Part shown: positions 35,850 to 44,558 of the stretch, one piece after another
How the letters are laid out: every line of letters begins with the position of its first letter
Numbering within the stretch: position 1 is the first letter of the stretch
Assembly: GCA_902826305.1 (NCBI GenBank)
Contig: CADEEH010000004.1
Span: 21,524-85,523 of the forward strand
DNA length: 64,000 nt
Direction of reading: 5' to 3'
Source of the DNA: an uncultured Burkholderiales bacterium
GTDB lineage: Bacteria; Pseudomonadota; Gammaproteobacteria; Burkholderiales; Burkholderiaceae_E
Notes under the pieces: model-generated
The model's input: only the letters and a program-made list of their open reading frames with translations
What the model was told of the DNA's origin: nothing
Databases searched by the model: none
Translations under genes and position numbers: made by a program

Positions 35850-38186
35850 ATGCGCACTCATCTCGTCCTGACGTTCCTGCTTGTCCTGGCGGCTCTTGCG
35901 AGGGGCGGTGCCATCACGGCAGCGCGAGCGCAGGACAACGCTGCGCCGATCGCCTACATGGGCCACGGCGCCTTCTTCGATACGTCCGGCAAACAGATCG
36001 TACCCACCGAGAAGTTCATCCGCGGCGCGCTCGGCTGGTACCGCACCGAGGCGGCAAAGCGGGTTCCCGCCGCCGAGCGCGCGGCGTTCGAGCGCCGGCT
36101 CGGGGCCGCCCGCCAGTCGCCGGGCCTGACCGTCAACCAGCAGCTGATGCTCGAGCTCCGTGCCGTCGACGGGCTCCTCGCCAAAGCGAAGCCGGCACCT
36201 GCCGATGAGCAGCACCGGCTGGGGCTCAACGGCTTGTCCTACGTCCTCCAGTTCGAGCTGCCGAAGAACGACGAGGACCTGCTCGGCGTGTATGCCCGGC
36301 CCGTCGACCTGGGACAGGACTTCGAGCGCAACCTCCGGAAGTTCGGCCTCGGGCGGGCCAACGTCACCGTGCGCTCGGCCACGCTCAATTCCGGCCAGGC
36401 CTATGCTGTCGAATGCGGCAATAACGGCGTGCCGTTCCCCCCGCCGATCGGTGATTCGCGCTGGGTCAGCCAGGGCTTCATCCCGACGGACCAGCTTTTC
36501 CTCGTCAATGCGAACGTGGAGGTGATGACCTACCAGAGTTCGAGCCCCGAGGGCATGTGCATCGCGTTGCCGCGCTCGAACCATCCCAACGGCAACCTGG
36601 TGGCACTCGATGGTGTCATCTGCCTCGGCAAGCGGGCCTCGCCCATCACGGGGAAGTCCACCGTCTGCTTCTGGGACAACCAGATGAACGGTAGTTCCTT
36701 CACCTTCACCAGGGGGACCAGCATCCCGATCGGCTGGAACGATCCGATGCAGGTCAATCCCAACCCGTCGGGCCGATTCATGAGCGGGGGCGCGCAGCTC
36801 ACCAGCGGCCCTGCCGGCAAATGCACCGATTGCCACGCGGGGCAGAATCCCTACATCGTCCATCCCCGCAATCCGGTTCCGCCGCTGCCGTTCGGTCAGC
36901 CGCAGAATGCAGCGGCCGAAACGGTGCTCGGCAAGCTCGCCAACGCACCGTTGAACCTGCCGATGTTCGGTGACACCTGGTACGACCCTTTGGTCCTCGC
37001 CTCATGGCCCCAGAACGACAAGCGCCTGAACGACATCTATCTGCCCGGTGCATGTCTGGGCTGCCACAGCGCCGGCGGCAGCGGCGGCCAGTTGCCCCAT
37101 CTGTCGACGAGCATCCCAGGTTATTGCGGCAGGGTGCTGGGCCAGGCCATCCAGACGGGGGTTCCGCACTCGATGCCGCAGTCCAACCCCGGAAGCGCCG
37201 CCAACAATGTGGACGTCAAGGCGATCGCGGATCTGATGGCCTCGGCGACCAATCCGAGCCCCTTCTGCGCCATCGGGCCGACGGCCGGCCCCTCGGATCG
37301 AGGCGATCCCCACATCGTGACCACCAACGGCATCGCCTTCGACTTCCATTCCGCCGGCGAATTCGTGGCCCTGACGGATCGCGATTCGGGCTTCGAACTT
37401 CAGACGCGGCAGAGCCCGGTGCTCACCAGTTTCACGCCCGGGCCCAATCCCTATACCGGTCTTTCGAGTTGCGTCAGCCTCAACACCGCCGTCGCCCTGA
37501 TGATGGGCAAGCATCGTGTCACCTACCAGCCGTCGGGCAAGGGACGCGACGGCGGCCTGCAACTGCGCATCGACGGACGCCCGACGGCCGTGCCTCGCAG
37601 CACGGTCGACCTCGGCGGCGGCAACTTCATCAAGCCAAATGGCGGCGGCAGCCTGACCATGGGCATGGCCGACGGCACCCGCGTGATCGCCACGCCGCAG
37701 TTCTGGGACTCCCAGGGCTACTGGTATCTCGACGTGGAGGTGATCAAGACCACGGCCCGCGCCGGCATCATGGGACACATCGCGGCGGGCGAATGGCTTC
37801 CTCGGGGTGGCGATGGTTCGAACTTCGGCCCGATGCCCGCACCCATTTCCGACCGCTTCGATGTCCTGAACGTCAAGTTCGCCGATTCATGGCGCGTGAC
37901 GGACAAGTCGAGCCTGTTCGACTACGACAGCAGTCAATCGACCCGGGACTTCACCGATCCGGACTGGCCGTCGAAGCAGAACGACTGCCGCAAGAGCACG
38001 CTGCCCGGGCCGCTCGTGCAGGAGCCGGTCTCTCCCGACACCGCCAAGCGGGTCTGCGCGGCCGTCAAGGATGGCGCCGCGCGCGAGCAGTGTCTGTTCG
38101 ACGTGCAGGTGATGGGCGACATCGGCGTGCACAAGGGCTACCTGCGCACCCTCAGGCATCGCGCCGCCGTGGGCGCGACGAAGTAG
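35850..38186 (+). CDS. Exported protein with two CxxCH motifs and a VWD domain
   Basis: The ATG at 35850 follows GGAGGTTGAC. The 778-aa protein has a signal peptide (MRTHLVLTFLLVLAALARGG, ending near ARA-Q). CTDCH (about residue 325) and CLGCH (about 401) are c-type heme-attachment motifs, so the middle may be a diheme cytochrome-like domain. From about residue 484, RGDPHIVTTNGIAFDFHSAG then EFVALTDRDSGFELQTRQ matches a von Willebrand factor type D domain, found in surface and adhesive proteins. A heme-binding domain joined to VWD is unusual. It may act in the periplasm or on the surface with the protease upstream. Confidence 0.78.
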   Translation: MRTHLVLTFLLVLAALARGGAITAARAQDNAAPIAYMGHGAFFDTSGKQIVPTEKFIRGALGWYRTEAAKRVPAAERAAFERRLGAARQSPGLTVNQQLMLELRAVDGLLAKAKPAPADEQHRLGLNGLSYVLQFELPKNDEDLLGVYARPVDLGQDFERNLRKFGLGRANVTVRSATLNSGQAYAVECGNNGVPFPPPIGDSRWVSQGFIPTDQLFLVNANVEVMTYQSSSPEGMCIALPRSNHPNGNLVALDGVICLGKRASPITGKSTVCFWDNQMNGSSFTFTRGTSIPIGWNDPMQVNPNPSGRFMSGGAQLTSGPAGKCTDCHAGQNPYIVHPRNPVPPLPFGQPQNAAAETVLGKLANAPLNLPMFGDTWYDPLVLASWPQNDKRLNDIYLPGACLGCHSAGGSGGQLPHLSTSIPGYCGRVLGQAIQTGVPHSMPQSNPGSAANNVDVKAIADLMASATNPSPFCAIGPTAGPSDRGDPHIVTTNGIAFDFHSAGEFVALTDRDSGFELQTRQSPVLTSFTPGPNPYTGLSSCVSLNTAVALMMGKHRVTYQPSGKGRDGGLQLRIDGRPTAVPRSTVDLGGGNFIKPNGGGSLTMGMADGTRVIATPQFWDSQGYWYLDVEVIKTTARAGIMGHIAAGEWLPRGGDGSNFGPMPAPISDRFDVLNVKFADSWRVTDKSSLFDYDSSQSTRDFTDPDWPSKQNDCRKSTLPGPLVQEPVSPDTAKRVCAAVKDGAAREQCLFDVQVMGDIGVHKGYLRTLRHRAAVGATK

Positions 38187-38241
38187 GCGAGTGGGACACG
38201 CGTCGCCCGCCCTTCGGGCGGCGACGACCGGCCCCCCCGAC

Positions 38242-39063
38242 TCACACGATCCTGATCGACATCGACGGCAGCCCGACGATGTTGCACACCACCACGTCCC
38301 CGACCACGACCGGGCCCACGTTCTCGGGGGTGCCGGAATAGATGATGTCGCCGGGATACAGCTCGAAGGCCTGGGAGAGGTTCGCGATCTGTTCCGCCAC
38401 CGACCAGATCATCATGCTCAGATCGGCGCGCTGTTTCGTCGTTCCGTTGACGGACAACGAGATCTCGCCCTTCTGGTAGTGCCCGCCGCTGAGGCTCGCC
38501 ACCGGATGCAACGGACCGATCGGCGCGGATCGGTCGAAGCTCTTGCCGATCTCCCAGGGCTTCTTCTGATCACCCATCGCGCGCTGCAAGTCGCGGCGGG
38601 TCATGTCCAGCCCGACCGCGTACCCGTAGACCAATCCGAGGGCGTCCGCGGCCGGGATGTTCCTGCCGCCCTTGTGGAGCGCGGCGACGAGTTCCACTTC
38701 GTAGTGATAGTTCTTGGTCAGGGGCGGATAGGTGTGATCGGCGATCGTCCCGGGTGCCACGTACTGGATGGCGTCGGTCGGCTTCTGGAAGAAGAACGGG
38801 GGCTCGCGGTCCGGGTTGGATCCCATCTCGATCGCATGGGCCCGGTAGTTGCGGCCGATGCAGTAGATGCGACGAACCGGAAACACCAGCTCGCTGTTGG
38901 CGACCGGGATGAATGTCTGCTGGACTTGCAGCACACTCTTCTGGCGCGAATCGGGCAGCCTCGACGTGCTGCCGCAGCCGGAAAGCGCGGCTGCCGCCGC
39001 GGTGACGCCGCCTGCTTTCAACAGCGCCGTGCGACGCGTCGCCTTGGTCGTCTCGATGGCCAT
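38242..39063 (-). CDS. FAH-family hydrolase/isomerase with lipoprotein-type signal
   Basis: The ATG at 39063 follows GGAGGATCAC. The 273-aa protein begins MAIETTKATRRTALLKAGG, a twin-arginine-like stretch, and AAALSGCGS, a lipobox with Cys about residue 30. The catalytic core matches the fumarylacetoacetate hydrolase family: RIYCIGRNYRAHAIEMG, YEVELVAALHKGGRN with the metal-binding Glu, YAVGLDMTRRDLQ and DIIYSGTPENVGPV. Such enzymes cleave or isomerise 2-oxo acids in aromatic degradation. It is last in a minus-strand run behind a hydrolase, an aldehyde dehydrogenase and a GntR gene. An exported FAH protein is unusual. Confidence 0.86.
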   Translation of the reverse strand: MAIETTKATRRTALLKAGGVTAAAAALSGCGSTSRLPDSRQKSVLQVQQTFIPVANSELVFPVRRIYCIGRNYRAHAIEMGSNPDREPPFFFQKPTDAIQYVAPGTIADHTYPPLTKNYHYEVELVAALHKGGRNIPAADALGLVYGYAVGLDMTRRDLQRAMGDQKKPWEIGKSFDRSAPIGPLHPVASLSGGHYQKGEISLSVNGTTKQRADLSMMIWSVAEQIANLSQAFELYPGDIIYSGTPENVGPVVVGDVVVCNIVGLPSMSIRIV

Positions 39064-39116
39064 GTGATCCTCCAAAGTGTGGCCGACATCACGATGCCGC
39101 GATGTCGCTCGCACGT

Positions 39117-39950
39117 TCAGGCCCCGGGTGCCGCGCCCGAGATGAATCCTTCGATTGCCGCGAGGAAACGATCCGGTGCCTGCAGCTGCGGCACATGAGC
39201 CAGGCCAGGCAGGATCTGCAATGTGGCCGCGGGCAATCCGGCCGCCAGTTCGACCGACATCGGTGATGGCGTGGCCTCGTCCATCTCACCCACCAGGACC
39301 AGCGCCGGCAAGGTCATGCCGCGCAGTTGCGGGCGCAGGTCCAGCGTGGCCAGCGAGGCGGCCGCGGCATGGAACGTCGTCGTCGACAGGCCCAGGAATC
39401 GCTGGCGGCGCTCGGCGACGAGTTCGGGGTGTTCGGCCTGGTATTCCGGCGCGAACAGGCGCCGCATGGCCACGTCGGCGATCGCCGACAGCCCGCCCTT
39501 CTCGACCGCGGCGGACATGCCGCGAAAGGCGGCGCGACCCGGTTCGCTGAAGGCGGCGCCGCAGTCGGCCAGGACCACACGTTCGGCCAGGTCCGGGTGA
39601 CGCAGCACGGTGTTCAACGCGACGAAGCCGCCATATCCATTGCCGAGCAGGATCGGTTTGTCGGTGAGCGCCAGTGCGCGAATGCCGGCGGCCACGCGAT
39701 CGGCCACCGCGTCCAGGCCGCCGTCGACGAAGTCCGATTCACCGAAGCCCGGCAGGTCCAGCAGATAAACCCTGTGCGTCCGCGCCAGCATCGGCGCCAC
39801 CCGGTCGAAACTGCTGCGGTCGGCCAACAGCGAATGCAGCAGCATCAGCGGGCGGCCGGTGCCGCCGACCTGAAGGCTCAGCCGGGAGCCACCGAGCTGC
39901 ACGGTCATCGGCGTGAATTCGGTCGGGGTCGTTGGAGCGGAGGCGGGCAT
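39117..39950 (-). CDS. Alpha/beta hydrolase homologue with Gly at the nucleophile position
   Basis: This 277-aa protein has the lipase/enol-lactonase-like fold: PLMLLHSLLADRSSFD for the oxyanion strand, LLDLPGFGESD, VLVGEMDEATP for the acid and GLAHVPQLQAP for the His. The nucleophile elbow reads LLGNGYGGFVAL, where the expected G-x-S-x-G has Gly in place of Ser. The codons at that point are clear (GGC AAT GGA TAT GGC). It may be a non-hydrolytic relative (such as C-C bond enzymes or binding proteins) or an inactivated enzyme. It lies between the FAH-family and aldehyde dehydrogenase genes, with gaps of 53 and 45 bp, probably in one operon. Confidence 0.85.
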   Translation of the reverse strand: MPASAPTTPTEFTPMTVQLGGSRLSLQVGGTGRPLMLLHSLLADRSSFDRVAPMLARTHRVYLLDLPGFGESDFVDGGLDAVADRVAAGIRALALTDKPILLGNGYGGFVALNTVLRHPDLAERVVLADCGAAFSEPGRAAFRGMSAAVEKGGLSAIADVAMRRLFAPEYQAEHPELVAERRQRFLGLSTTTFHAAAASLATLDLRPQLRGMTLPALVLVGEMDEATPSPMSVELAAGLPAATLQILPGLAHVPQLQAPDRFLAAIEGFISGAAPGA

Positions 39951-39995
39951 CGGGGATCCGGGTCGGTGACAGGGTTTGGTGGGCGCCGTGCCGGC

Positions 39996-41510
39996 TCAGT
40001 TCAGCCGCGGCTGGCTGGCGGTGTTCTGGTACCAGTCGAACGGCGCATCGTCCAGGCGCACCATCACGCTCTTGGTCTCGAAGTGCTGGTCGAACGACTC
40101 GGTGCCGCACTCGCGGCCGATGCCCGAATCCTTGATGCCGCCCCACGGCGACGCCGGGTCGAGCCGGTGATGGTCGTTGATCCAGACGATGCCGCACTTG
40201 AGCCTGGCGGCCACCCGGTGCGCACGCGTGATGTCGCGGGTGCGGATGGCACCGGCCAGGCCGAACGGTGAATCGTTGGCGAGGGCCAGGCCTTCGGCTT
40301 CGCTGCCGAACCGGCTCACCGACACGAAGGGGCCGAACACCTCCTCCTGGAAGATGCGCATGCGGGGCGTCACGTCGGCGAACACCGTGGGTTCGACGAA
40401 GAAGCCGTTGGCCAGGGCCGGATCACTGGGCACGCGGCCGCCTGCCACCAGCCGCGCCTTGTCTTCCTGCAGGCCGATCTGGATGTATTTCAGCACGCGC
40501 TGCTGCTGGCGTGCCGAGACGACCGGACCCAGCTGCACGCTGGGATCGCTGGGATTGCCGATGCGGATCGTGCGGGCCTTGGCGGCCAGTCGCGCGACGA
40601 ATTCGTCGTAGATCTTGTCCTGCACGATCTGCCGGCTGCCGCAGATGCAGGTCTGCCCGGCCCCGATGAAGGCACCGAAGGCCGCGTAGTTGACCGCCTG
40701 CTCGACGTCGAAGTCGTCGAAGACGAGCACCGGGGTCTTGCCGCCGAGCTCCAGCGTCTGGTGCGCGAAGTTCGCAGCGGCCAGCGCACCGGTGATCCGG
40801 CCGGCTTCGGTGCCGCCGGTCAACACCCACTTCGCCAGCCCCGGATGTTCCGCCAGCGCCTTGCCGGTGGTCGGCCCGAGGCCGGTCAGGACGTTGAAGA
40901 CCCCGGGCGGCAGCCCCGCTTCGACGAACAGCTCGGCCAGCCGCAGGGTGGTCAGCGGCGTGTACTCCGACGGCTTGACCACCGTGGTGCAGCCCGAGGC
41001 CAGGGTCGGCGCCAGGCTCTTGCACATGATCATCAGCGGATGGTTGAAGGGCGTCGAATTGCCCACGACACCGATCGGTGTGCGCACCGTGTAGTTCAGG
41101 TAGTTGCCATCGACCGGGATCACCGCGTCGCGCCGGGCGATCGCCAGGCCCGCGTTGTAGCGGAAGAAATCGGGCAGGCGCGAGACCTGGGCCCGCGTCT
41201 CGTTGAGCGAGCGGCCGTTGTTGATGGTCTCGAGCACGTACATCTCCTCGAGGTGCGCCTCGAAGACATCGGCGAGCTTGTTGATCAGCTTGGCACGGGT
41301 GCGGTTGGACATGCCCGCCCATTCCGCGGATTCGAATGCCGCGGCCGAGCTTCGCACCGCCCGGTCGACGTCGGCCTCGCCGGCATGCGAGATCTGCGCG
41401 ATCAGCTCGCCGGTGGCAGGGTTCAGCACGTCCAGCAGGTCGGGACGGCCGGCAGGCACTTCGCGGCCGTCGATGAACAGACCGTGGACACGGGGTGTCG
41501 ATGGGGGCAT
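39996..41510 (-). CDS. NAD(P)-dependent aldehyde dehydrogenase
   Basis: This 504-aa protein starts at 41510 ([20 protein letters not shown]) and has the normal length for the superfamily. [30 protein letters not shown] and VVKPSEYTP form the coenzyme-binding domain. LELGGKTP carries the general-base Glu (about 250) and [12 protein letters not shown] the catalytic Cys (about 290). [10 protein letters not shown] and [13 protein letters not shown] complete the family signatures. It oxidises an aldehyde to its acid. In the minus-strand run with a FAH-family protein and a hydrolase it probably processes a degradation intermediate. The GntR gene lies 37 bp upstream on the same strand. Confidence 0.93.
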   Translation of the reverse strand: MPPSTPRVHGLFIDGREVPAGRPDLLDVLNPATGELIAQISHAGEADVDRAVRSSAAAFESAEWAGMSNRTRAKLINKLADVFEAHLEEMYVLETINNGRSLNETRAQVSRLPDFFRYNAGLAIARRDAVIPVDGNYLNYTVRTPIGVVGNSTPFNHPLMIMCKSLAPTLASGCTTVVKPSEYTPLTTLRLAELFVEAGLPPGVFNVLTGLGPTTGKALAEHPGLAKWVLTGGTEAGRITGALAAANFAHQTLELGGKTPVLVFDDFDVEQAVNYAAFGAFIGAGQTCICGSRQIVQDKIYDEFVARLAAKARTIRIGNPSDPSVQLGPVVSARQQQRVLKYIQIGLQEDKARLVAGGRVPSDPALANGFFVEPTVFADVTPRMRIFQEEVFGPFVSVSRFGSEAEGLALANDSPFGLAGAIRTRDITRAHRVAARLKCGIVWINDHHRLDPASPWGGIKDSGIGRECGTESFDQHFETKSVMVRLDDAPFDWYQNTASQPRLN

Positions 41511-41547
41511 GGAAGATCCTGGTTGAAGCGGTTCGGTCTGAAGCAGT

Positions 41548-42240
41548 TCAGTCCGCGATGACGACACGGGACATGGCCCGCAGCACACGCTTGCCGGCCT
41601 CGCCGACATGCCGCGAGGCCAGGCGCTGCGCACGGGCGGCCTGGCGGGCCTGGAGGGCGTCGATGATCGCGACGTGTTCGTCCACCAGCGACTGGGGATC
41701 GCCCTTCTTCAGGCTGCTGACGCTGAGCTGCACCGCACGCTCCATCTGGTCGATCAGGTCGATCACCTGGTCACGCATGCGTGCGTTGCCGGAGATGCGT
41801 GCCAGCGTGCGATGGAACTCGCGGTTGTAAGCGACGAAGCCCCCGGGCCAGTCGGCCGGGGCGAAGCGGCGGAAGGGGTCGAGCGTTTCGAGTTGAGCGT
41901 CGCTTGCCCGCCGCACGATCCGCTCCATGCAGGCCTGCTCCAGCGCATCACGCAGGTGGAACATGTCCTGCACGTCGGCCAGCGAAACCGGCGCCACGCG
42001 ATAACCCTGGCGCGGCAGCGTGATCACGAGCCGTTCGCGCTCCAGGCGCATCAGGGCGTCGCGGACGGGAGACTTGCTGACACCAAAACGCAGCGCCAGT
42101 TCGTTCTCGCGGATCTCGGTGCCGGGGGGCAGCGTGCAACTGATCATCTCGGCGCGCAACTGGTCGTAGACCTTCTCGCGCAGCAGCCGCCCGTCGCCCG
42201 CGGCGGCGCCGGCGGTGTCGATGAGTTGCGCCTGCTCCAT
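41548..42240 (-). CDS. GntR-family (FadR/FCD type) transcriptional regulator
   Basis: This 230-aa protein has an N-terminal winged helix (residues 20-90: LREKVYDQLRAEMISCTLPP, then ENELALRFGVSKSPVRDALM) and a C-terminal all-helical FCD ligand domain (FHLRDALEQACMERIV, AYNREFHRTLARISGN with the usual Asp/His metal ligands). Such proteins are mostly repressors released by a pathway metabolite. It is transcribed divergently from the ABC transporter and in line with the ALDH-hydrolase-FAH genes. Palindromes in the shared intergenic region suit it as operator, so it probably controls both sides. Confidence 0.92.
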   Translation of the reverse strand: MEQAQLIDTAGAAAGDGRLLREKVYDQLRAEMISCTLPPGTEIRENELALRFGVSKSPVRDALMRLERERLVITLPRQGYRVAPVSLADVQDMFHLRDALEQACMERIVRRASDAQLETLDPFRRFAPADWPGGFVAYNREFHRTLARISGNARMRDQVIDLIDQMERAVQLSVSSLKKGDPQSLVDEHVAIIDALQARQAARAQRLASRHVGEAGKRVLRAMSRVVIAD

Positions 42241-42275
42241 GCGTAAAGAATATCACCATGCCAGGGACATTCCAA

Positions 42276-42293
42276 CTCGTGATACATCACGAG
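42276..42293. promoter_or_regulatory. Candidate GntR operator, 18-bp palindrome
   Basis: CTCGTGAT-AC-ATCACGAG is a perfect 8-bp inverted repeat with a 2-bp spacer, 36 bp upstream of the GntR start. The core TGATACATCA recurs at 42392-42401. Short dyads of this kind are typical FadR-subfamily operators. Confidence 0.6.
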
Positions 42294-42391
42294 CCAGCGG
42301 GTCGGGCTCCGATTCCGCTGCATCTCCCCAATGATGATGCAGTGCGGCGCAGGCGATTGACGATGCAATCGCTTTGACCCTGACGATTCTT

Positions 42392-42401
42392 TGATACATC
42401 A
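42392..42401. promoter_or_regulatory. Second candidate GntR operator core
   Basis: TGATACATCA repeats the core of the 42276-42293 palindrome, 31 bp upstream of the substrate-binding-protein start. Its position close to the start would allow repression of the transporter operon. Confidence 0.5.
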
Positions 42402-42431
42402 TGAACGCCTCATTCCTGGTCAGAGGCCCGC

Positions 42432-43679
42432 ATGCAAACCCGTCGCACGAACATCGTCGCCACCCTGGCCGCCCTGGCGCTCGGCTGGTCCACCCATGCC
42501 TGGGCAGCCGATGCCGAGCCGATCCGGCTGGGCTTCCTGACCATCCGATCCGGTGCACTCGCCGCCGGCGGCAAGCAGATGGAGGACGCGTTGCGCCTGT
42601 TCCTGAAGGAGCGCAACAACACCATCGGCGGTCGCAAGGTCGAGTTGTTCGTCGGTGATACGGCGGGCCAGCCGGCCATCACCAAGACCAAGGCCCAGGA
42701 ACTGGTGGAGAAGAACAAGGTGCAGGTCATCATCGGTCCGCTCGCCGCATTCGAGGCGCTCGCCATCGATGACTACATCCGCAGCACCGAGACGCCCACC
42801 ATCTCGCCCTCCGCGGGCGCCGAGGACCTGACGCAGCGCAAGCTCAATCCCTGGTTCGTGCGCGCCGTGGGCACGTCGGCGCAGCCGAACCACCCGCTGG
42901 GTGAATACGCCGCCAAGACGCTGAAGTACAAGCGGATCGCCATCGTCGCCGACGACTTCGCCTTCGGCCACGAGACCGTCGCCGGTTTCCAGCGCACCTT
43001 CGAGGAGAACGGCGGCAAGGTCGTGCAGAAGCTGTTCTCGCCGCTCAATGTCGCCGACTACGGCAACTACATCGGTCAGGTCAAGCCCGATGTCGACGCC
43101 GTGTTCGCGGCCTTCGCCGGCGGCAACGGCATCAAGTTCCTGAAGCAGTACAACGAATACGGCCTGAAGGGGAAGATCCCGCTGCTCGCCTCGATGACCA
43201 CGGTGGACGAAGGCATCCTGAAGTCGATGGGTGACGAGGCGCTCGGTGTGGTGTCCTCGGGCTGGTACACCGCGGCCATCGACAACGCGGCCAACAGGAA
43301 GTTCGTCGCCGACATCAACCGGGACTTCAAGCAGGACCCGGGCTACTACTCGATCGGGGCCTACGGCGCGGCGCTGATGCTCGAGGAAGCCGTCAAGGCG
43401 GTGAAGGGCAAGGTCGAGGACAAGGCCGCCTTCATGGCGGCGCTGCGCAACGTCCAGGTGGCTGGCGACCCGCGCGGCGCGATCGCGCTCGACGCGCTGG
43501 GCAATCCGGTGATGGACGTCTATGTCCGCAAGGTGGAACGCAAGGACGGACGGCTGGTCAACGGCGTGGTCAAGGTCTATCCCGGCGTCTCGCAGTTCTG
43601 GACCTACGGCCGCAAGGAGTTCCTGGCCAGCCCGGTCTATTCGCGCGACTATCCGCCGGCCACCCATCTCGAGAAGTGA
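42432..43679 (+). CDS. Liv-type ABC transporter substrate-binding protein
   Basis: This 415-aa protein has a signal peptide (MQTRRTNIVATLAALALGWS, ending near AWA-A). It is a type I periplasmic binding protein of the branched-chain amino-acid/aromatic-acid family: IRLGFLTIRSGALAAGGKQM opens the mature part, and VELFVGDTAGQPAITKTKAQ and GPLAAFEALAIDDYI follow. It delivers the ligand to the permease complex encoded directly downstream. The ligand is not predictable. Because the neighbours are an aldehyde dehydrogenase, hydrolases and a FAH-family protein, an aromatic or other carboxylic acid is as likely as an amino acid. It is the first gene of the transporter operon. Confidence 0.93.
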   Translation: MQTRRTNIVATLAALALGWSTHAWAADAEPIRLGFLTIRSGALAAGGKQMEDALRLFLKERNNTIGGRKVELFVGDTAGQPAITKTKAQELVEKNKVQVIIGPLAAFEALAIDDYIRSTETPTISPSAGAEDLTQRKLNPWFVRAVGTSAQPNHPLGEYAAKTLKYKRIAIVADDFAFGHETVAGFQRTFEENGGKVVQKLFSPLNVADYGNYIGQVKPDVDAVFAAFAGGNGIKFLKQYNEYGLKGKIPLLASMTTVDEGILKSMGDEALGVVSSGWYTAAIDNAANRKFVADINRDFKQDPGYYSIGAYGAALMLEEAVKAVKGKVEDKAAFMAALRNVQVAGDPRGAIALDALGNPVMDVYVRKVERKDGRLVNGVVKVYPGVSQFWTYGRKEFLASPVYSRDYPPATHLEK

Positions 43680-43691
43680 CGCGCCGCCCCG

Positions 43692-44558
43692 ATGGCGACG
43701 TCGTTCTGGCTGATCCAGAGCCTGAACAGCCTGGCACTGGGCGGCGTGCTGTTCACGCTGGCCGCCGGCTTCTCGCTGATCTTCGGCCTGATGCGGGTGG
43801 CCAATCTGTCCCACGGCGCCTACTTCATGCTGGGCGCCTATCTCGGACTGACCGTGCTCGATGCCGGCCTCGGCTTCGGTTGGGCGATGCTGGCGGCCGG
43901 ACTCGGCGTCGGCGCGCTGGGCGCCGGGATCGAACGCCTGGTGCTTCGCCGCCTGGCTGGCAACGCGCTCTCGCAGGTGCTCGCGACGCTGGGCATCGCC
44001 TTCGTCATCGCCGACGGTGCGTTGTGGATCTGGGGCGGTGACCCTCGGCCGGTGTCGGCCCCGCCCTGGCTGCAAGGCGGGGCGCAGCTGTTCGGCATGA
44101 CCTTTCCCGTCTACCGCCTGGCCGTGCTCGTGTTCAGCGTGCTGCTGGCATTGGCCTTGTGGGCCGCGCTGGAACGCACACGCCTGGGCACGATGATCCG
44201 CGCCAGCGTCGACGACATGCAGATGGCGCGCGCGGTCGGGATACCGGCCTCGCGGCTGTTCACGCTGGTGTTCGCACTCGGTGCGGCATTGGCCGGCATG
44301 GGCGGTGTCATCGCCGCGCCGATCCTGTCCGTCTACCCGGGCATGGATGCCGACATGCTGCCGCTGGCGCTGGTGGTGGTGATCCTGGGTGGCCTGGGCA
44401 GCCTGGGTGGCGCCTTCGCGGGCAGCATGCTGATCGGGTTCGTCTACAGTTTCGGCCAGGTGCTGGTGCCCAACCTGGCCTACATCATCCTGTTCCTGCC
44501 GATGGTGCTGGTCCTGGCCGTGCGGCCTCGTGGCCTGTTCGGACGCATCACCGCATGA
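43692..44558 (+). CDS. Liv-type ABC transporter permease (LivH-like)
   Basis: This 288-aa protein has about eight hydrophobic spans. NSLALGGVLFTLAAGFSLIF, MRVANLSHGAYFMLGAYLGL and the EAA-like loop RASVDDMQMARAVGIPASRL followed by LFTLVFALGAALAGMGGV are typical LivH features. It forms the inner-membrane channel with the LivM-like protein. It starts 12 bp after the binding-protein stop, and its stop overlaps the ATG of the next gene (ATGA). Confidence 0.93.
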   Translation: MATSFWLIQSLNSLALGGVLFTLAAGFSLIFGLMRVANLSHGAYFMLGAYLGLTVLDAGLGFGWAMLAAGLGVGALGAGIERLVLRRLAGNALSQVLATLGIAFVIADGALWIWGGDPRPVSAPPWLQGGAQLFGMTFPVYRLAVLVFSVLLALALWAALERTRLGTMIRASVDDMQMARAVGIPASRLFTLVFALGAALAGMGGVIAAPILSVYPGMDADMLPLALVVVILGGLGSLGGAFAGSMLIGFVYSFGQVLVPNLAYIILFLPMVLVLAVRPRGLFGRITA

